Assembly (NCBI GenBank): GCA_900765975.1
Contig: CAAFTS010000141.1
Span: 1 to 9,014 of the forward strand
Origin: Lachnospiraceae bacterium
GTDB lineage: Bacteria > Bacillota > Clostridia > Lachnospirales > Lachnospiraceae
Length of the DNA stretch: 9,014 nucleotides
Direction of reading: 5' to 3'
Positions 6,532 through 9,014 of this stretch are shown here, piece after piece (the stretch's first letter is position 1; every line of letters starts with the position of its first letter). The notes beneath the pieces were generated by a model, which worked only from the letters and a program-made list of their open reading frames with translations, was not told the DNA's origin and ran no database searches. Both the position numbers and the translations under genes were made by a program.

Positions 6532-7494
6532 ATGGATGGCGAATTATTAAAAGCGTTGTCAGTGATTACAGAAGAAGAGCAAACAATTCTGGATGGAAAC
6601 AGAGGCATTGAACAGAAGAGATATACAGAGAAAAAGGAACTTATCGTAGATGCAGAAAAATTGATGCAGAAAGGAAAATTAATCCAAGTTCGTCCACACA
6701 CCAGATTTGTACAGTTCCCGAAACACAGGCATAATTATGTAGAAGTAATTTATATGTGTCAAGGGACAACGACACACATCATAGATGGAAACAAAGTTAT
6801 ATTGGAAGAGGGCGACCTGCTCTTTTTGAATCAACATGCAGAACAGGAAATCCTACCGGCAAAAGAGACAGACATTGCTGTGAATTTTATCATTCTCCCG
6901 GAGTTTTTTGATACTGCATTTTCTATGATGGGAGAAGAGGAAAATGCGCTGCGGGATTTTCTGATTGGGACATTGAGTGGCAATAATGGGTTGAGTTCCT
7001 ACTTATATTTTCATGTAGCAGATATTCTTCCTGTGCAGAATCTTTTAGAAAATATGGTATGGACCATTTTTTTTAATATGGGAAATAAACGGAGTTGCAA
7101 TCAGATTACCATGGGACTGCTCCTTCTTCAGTTGTTGAATTATATGGATAAAATGGAAGCAGGGGGCGGGAAATTCCAGACAGAATTGACCGGAATTGTT
7201 CTAAGTTATATTGAAGAACATTATAAGAACGGAAGCTTGACCGAACTGGCGGATATAATGAAGTATGATGTATACTGGCTGAGTCGCGAAATTAAGAAAT
7301 GTACTGGGAAAACATATAAAGAACTTTTGCAGGAAAAGAGGATGAATCAAGCAAGGTATTTGATGGACCATACAAAACTTTCGGTAAATCAGATTATAGA
7401 ATCTGTCGGATATGAGAATACCAGTTATTTTTATCGAAGGTTTAAGGAAAAATATGGGGTGAGCCCGAAGGGTTACCGGGAAAGAAAAAAATAG
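6532..7494 (+). CDS. AraC-family transcriptional regulator with N-terminal cupin
   Basis: A 320-residue DNA-binding regulator. Order: an N-terminal extension of about 55 residues, a cupin-type sensing domain whose first strand has FPKHRHNYVE with His65 and His67 and then GDLLFLNQHAEQE, a helical linker, and a C-terminal AraC domain from about residue 218. The two helix-turn-helices are seen as SLTELADIMKYDVYWLSREIKK and SVNQIIESVGYENTSYFYRRFKEKYG, ending in the family SPKGYR. AraC proteins of this layout usually sense a small molecule, often a sugar, and activate a nearby operon; no such operon is in the window. The start is uncertain: ATG 6532 has a weak GGAAG five bases upstream, while an in-frame TTG at 6484 would overlap the parA end. 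The 34-base gap from parA implies co-transcription. No clear terminator follows. Confidence 0.9.
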   Translation: MDGELLKALSVITEEEQTILDGNRGIEQKRYTEKKELIVDAEKLMQKGKLIQVRPHTRFVQFPKHRHNYVEVIYMCQGTTTHIIDGNKVILEEGDLLFLNQHAEQEILPAKETDIAVNFIILPEFFDTAFSMMGEEENALRDFLIGTLSGNNGLSSYLYFHVADILPVQNLLENMVWTIFFNMGNKRSCNQITMGLLLLQLLNYMDKMEAGGGKFQTELTGIVLSYIEEHYKNGSLTELADIMKYDVYWLSREIKKCTGKTYKELLQEKRMNQARYLMDHTKLSVNQIIESVGYENTSYFYRRFKEKYGVSPKGYRERKK

Positions 7495-7566
7495 AATTTA
7501 GAGTGCAAATAAGGACGTTGTATTTCATAAATAGCGTGACATTCCATAAAAAAGATGTTATAAACC

Positions 7567-7578
7567 CCGTAAATACGG
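7567..7578. repeat. Short dyad CCGTA-AA-TACGG
   Basis: Two perfect 5-base arms around AA. Too short for a terminator and not followed by a T-run. Size and symmetry fit a protein-binding site or a recombinase core site, but function is not shown. Confidence 0.4.
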
Positions 7579-7606
7579 CATTCTTTGAATTTAGCATGTA
7601 GAAAAA

Positions 7607-7642
7607 AATCCAATTTTACACACGTTTTACACAAAATGGATT
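7607..7642. repeat. Direct repeats TTTTACACA (period 11) inside an inverted repeat
   Basis: TTTTACACA occurs at 7614-7622 and again at 7625-7633, one helical turn apart. They are flanked by AATCCAATTTT (7607-7617) and AAAATGGATT (7633-7642), which are inverted copies apart from one extra base. A-runs flank both sides. This is the layout of a cooperative regulator or recombinase arm-binding site. Confidence 0.45.
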
Positions 7643-7697
7643 AAAAAAATAACTGAGAGCTTTGAAAATGATAACAATTAAATATTTGAGTATTAGC

Positions 7698-7747
7698 GCA
7701 AGTCTATGATTTTGAGTATGAATTACAACAAATCATAGGCTTGTTTT
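7698..7747 (+). terminator. Long hairpin followed by TTTT, terminator or leader attenuator
   Basis: Arms 7699-7712 and 7730-7743 pair over 14 bases with one G-U wobble, extendable by one more G-U pair, around a 17-base loop. TTTTAAT follows on the plus strand only. The U-tract is short and the stem is not very GC-rich, so strength is uncertain. It lies about 95 bases before the next gene, so it could end the AraC transcript or control entry into the downstream genes. Confidence 0.45.
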
Positions 7748-7838
7748 AATGTTCAAAAATATGAAAGATGACTGCTGCCCGTAACGATTTTTTGAGAGGA
7801 ATTTTGGCAAGTAAAAAGGAATAAAGGAGAACACAATC

Positions 7839-8378
7839 ATGACAAAGATTACAGATATTGAAGAAAAACGATTACAAATAGGATATTTCTTATCCAGAAG
7901 AAGAGAAAACAGATTTGCTATTGAAACGATATATGAGCAATGGTGTCAATGGTGGAAAGAAGACTTTCAAGTAGATGGAATCCAGTTGGAATTGATTGAC
8001 GGAAGTTTGGTATTAAAGTCTGTTGATGAGAAAGGAGAAGTTCACACCAAAACCATGAAATATCACAATGAAGTTTTGCAGGATGTGGCTCAATGGTTTC
8101 GGAATGAGCATAGAGATAATATGCCTAGAAAATGGAATGCTGCCCGTTTGAGACAGATGATGATTACATATAGAGGCAAGGGCTATAGTCGGATGAAGTA
8201 TATCCTTGAACATAAGCGCACAGGAAAAGAATACTACCTTGTAAATCGTACCCAAAAGAATCAGCCATGTAAGCTAGGACATTATGTCTTGCATAAAAAG
8301 TCAGAAAGTAAGAATAAATGTTGTTGTTCCGGTACATACGAACAGGTATTTGATTACATGAATAAAAATATTAAATAA
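7839..8378 (+). CDS. Hypothetical protein, possible mobile-element accessory
   Basis: A 179-residue protein I do not recognise. It is hydrophilic and basic with no signal peptide or membrane helix. Visible features: a tryptophan-rich patch at about 33-42 (EQWCQWWKEDF), an acidic and beta-prone middle (LELIDGSLVLKSVDEKGE), a basic helical segment near 100-125 (MPRKWNAARLRQMM), and a C-terminus with three consecutive cysteines at 161-163 followed by GTYEQVFDYMN. The Lys/Arg-rich second half suggests nucleic-acid contact, but that is inference. AAAGGAG ends 9 bases before the ATG, a good ribosome site that supports a real gene. It is followed 15 bases later by the HU-like gene. Composition is AT-richer than the genes to the left. 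Function unknown. Confidence 0.75.
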   Translation: MTKITDIEEKRLQIGYFLSRRRENRFAIETIYEQWCQWWKEDFQVDGIQLELIDGSLVLKSVDEKGEVHTKTMKYHNEVLQDVAQWFRNEHRDNMPRKWNAARLRQMMITYRGKGYSRMKYILEHKRTGKEYYLVNRTQKNQPCKLGHYVLHKKSESKNKCCCSGTYEQVFDYMNKNIK

Positions 8379-8393
8379 AAGGGAGTAATGAAC

Positions 8394-8741
8394 ATGAAAA
8401 GAAATGAAATTACCAGAAGAGAGTTGATTGATATTGTATATCACAGATTGAATGAAGATGGAAGGTGGGAGAGATGGAGCTCTGTAAATGCTATTGTCAA
8501 AGAAGTATTCCGCTGCATTCCAGATTTAATTGAAGATGGGAATAAAGTTAAAATATGTAAATGCATGACCTTACAACCGTATTTGTTGCCAGAGAGAACA
8601 ACAGTAGGACTTGGAACAACTACGATAGTGCCAGAGCGATATAGAGTGAGGTTTACTCCGTTACATGATATGAAAAGAGCATGTGAGAATTTATATAAGA
8701 ATGAACAGGAGAAAGAAGTTGAAGAAGACGATGAAATGTAA
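8394..8741 (+). CDS. Divergent HU/IHF-like DNA-binding protein
   Basis: A 115-residue protein whose first 100 residues follow the HU/IHF fold order: helix 1 (RRELIDIVYHRL), helix 2 (SSVNAIVKEVFRCIPDLIEDG, matching the HU VFEAI...L..G pattern), strand KVKICKCMTLQPYLL in place of KVQLVGFGTFEV, a beta-arm region, then VRFTPLHDMKRACENL in place of the HU VPAFKAGKALKDAV end. HU proteins bend and compact DNA, and divergent ones are common on phages and conjugative elements. Odd: an insertion around GRWERW after helix 1, no RNPxTG in the arm, and an acidic tail at 103-115. I chose ATG 8394 because GGGAG at 8381-8385 is 8 bases before it but only 2 before the in-frame ATG at 8388. HU relationship is by pattern, not search. 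Confidence 0.68.
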   Translation: MKRNEITRRELIDIVYHRLNEDGRWERWSSVNAIVKEVFRCIPDLIEDGNKVKICKCMTLQPYLLPERTTVGLGTTTIVPERYRVRFTPLHDMKRACENLYKNEQEKEVEEDDEM

Positions 8742-8898
8742 ATGTATAGAGTGTAAATATATGAAATGCTATGGGATTTTGCATCAGATGTATTATTGCA
8801 ATCATCCAGAGCGGATTGACGATATGGGAAAATTAAGCAAGGATAAATTGCCAGAGACTGTGCCGGATTGGTGTCCAGTAAAGGAGAAAGAGAAGTGA
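8731..8898 (+). CDS. Small cysteine-rich, probably zinc-binding protein
   Basis: A 55-residue protein with six cysteines at 3, 5, 8, 13, 23 and 48. The pattern is C-x-C-x2-C-x4-C, then YYCNHPE, then TVPDWCP near the end. Small proteins with a CxxC pair, a Y-C-x-HP segment and a terminal WCP are frequent among phages and integrative elements and are thought to bind zinc; no function is known. The ATG lies inside the end of the HU-like gene, overlapping its stop by 11 bases in another frame, so translation is probably coupled; no strong ribosome site is seen beyond purine-rich GAAGAAGA. An in-frame ATG at 8683 would add 16 basic residues, but it overlaps more and has no better ribosome site. 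Cysteine spacing makes chance coding unlikely. Confidence 0.65.
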   Translation: MKCKCIECKYMKCYGILHQMYYCNHPERIDDMGKLSKDKLPETVPDWCPVKEKEK

Positions 8899-8945
8899 GT
8901 GAAAGTAATGTAGAAGAAACAAAAGTATTATCAAGCACACTATAA
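8895..8945 (+). CDS. Possible 16-codon ORF, or start of a broken gene
   Basis: AAGGAG at 8881-8886 lies 8 bases before a GTG at 8895, which overlaps the stop of the cysteine-rich gene by a few bases. The frame runs 16 codons (SESNVEETKVLSSTL after the start) to TAA. The coupling geometry is good but the product is too short to judge; it may be chance. Confidence 0.2.
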   Translation: MSESNVEETKVLSSTL

Positions 8946-9014
8946 CAAACTTATTTTTCATCTTTAAGGCATAATAAAAGAGGTCTTGGAATAAAGGAAT
9001 CTGACGTATTTTCC

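Larger units (their letters stand above)
7495..7838 (+). other. 344-base AT-rich intergenic region
   Basis: No convincing gene on either strand. It holds a short dyad (7567-7578), direct repeats inside an inverted repeat (7607-7642), a long hairpin (7698-7744) and the ribosome site AAAGGAG (7823-7829) of the next gene. No promoter with a good match and 16-18 base spacing was found. No intrinsic terminator was seen right after the AraC gene; the first candidate is the hairpin. Base composition shifts to AT-richer here and stays so to the end of the window. Confidence 0.7.

Noticed and set aside
8441..8938. 165-codon minus-strand open frame opposite the HU-like and Cys-rich genes
   Set aside because: The translation is Ser/Thr-rich without domain features, there is no good ribosome site, and the plus strand has a better-supported pair of genes.
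1..9014. CRISPR arrays, tRNA, rRNA, or insertion sequences
   Set aside because: No regular repeat-spacer pattern, no cloverleaf or rRNA-like stretch and no transposase or terminal inverted repeats were seen.

Overview
The window looks like chromosomal DNA of a low-to-moderate-GC Firmicute, most likely a gut Clostridium relative of the Lachnospiraceae type. This is inferred from the strong AGGAGG-type ribosome binding sites, tightly packed co-directional operons, and the protein families present (a YtqB/MnmM-type methyltransferase, HflX, and a cupin-type AraC regulator with the long N-terminal extension common in that family). No rRNA, tRNA, CRISPR array or transposase is visible, so the taxonomic call is inference only.

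Region 1 (1-4170, + strand) is an apparent four-gene operon with gaps of only 12-21 bases: the 3' part of a heavy-metal P1B-type ATPase (its 5' end lies outside the window), a membrane-anchored TPR protein, a MnmM/YtqB-like SAM methyltransferase, and the ribosome-associated GTPase HflX. The last two both act on translation (tRNA wobble modification; splitting or rescue of ribosomes). The ATPase carries a striking CPL in place of the usual CPC metal-binding motif.

Region 2 (4187-5044, - strand) is a single convergent gene for a short-chain dehydrogenase/reductase of the FabG/YmfI type. It has its own promoter, a strong ribosome binding site and an intrinsic terminator whose stem contains the stop codon. 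Its promoter is divergent from that of region 3.

Region 3 (5055-7494, + strand) holds three genes in tandem: a small HD-domain alarmone-hydrolase-like protein (MESH1/SAH type), a ParA/MinD-family ATPase beginning one base after it, and an AraC-family regulator following closely. There is no ParB in view, so the ParA protein may serve something other than plasmid partition. The pairing of a nucleotide hydrolase with a ParA ATPase is the most system-like arrangement in the window.

Region 4 (7495-9014, + strand) begins with a 344-base AT-rich gap containing a short dyad, a pair of 9-base direct repeats set 11 bases apart inside an inverted repeat, and a long hairpin. It is followed by three small genes that look like accessory or mobile-element cargo: an unrecognised 179-aa protein, a divergent HU-like DNA-binding protein and a 55-aa cysteine-rich, probably zinc-binding protein that overlaps it. 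No integrase or relaxase is in the window, so mobile origin is a hypothesis based on gene type and base composition.
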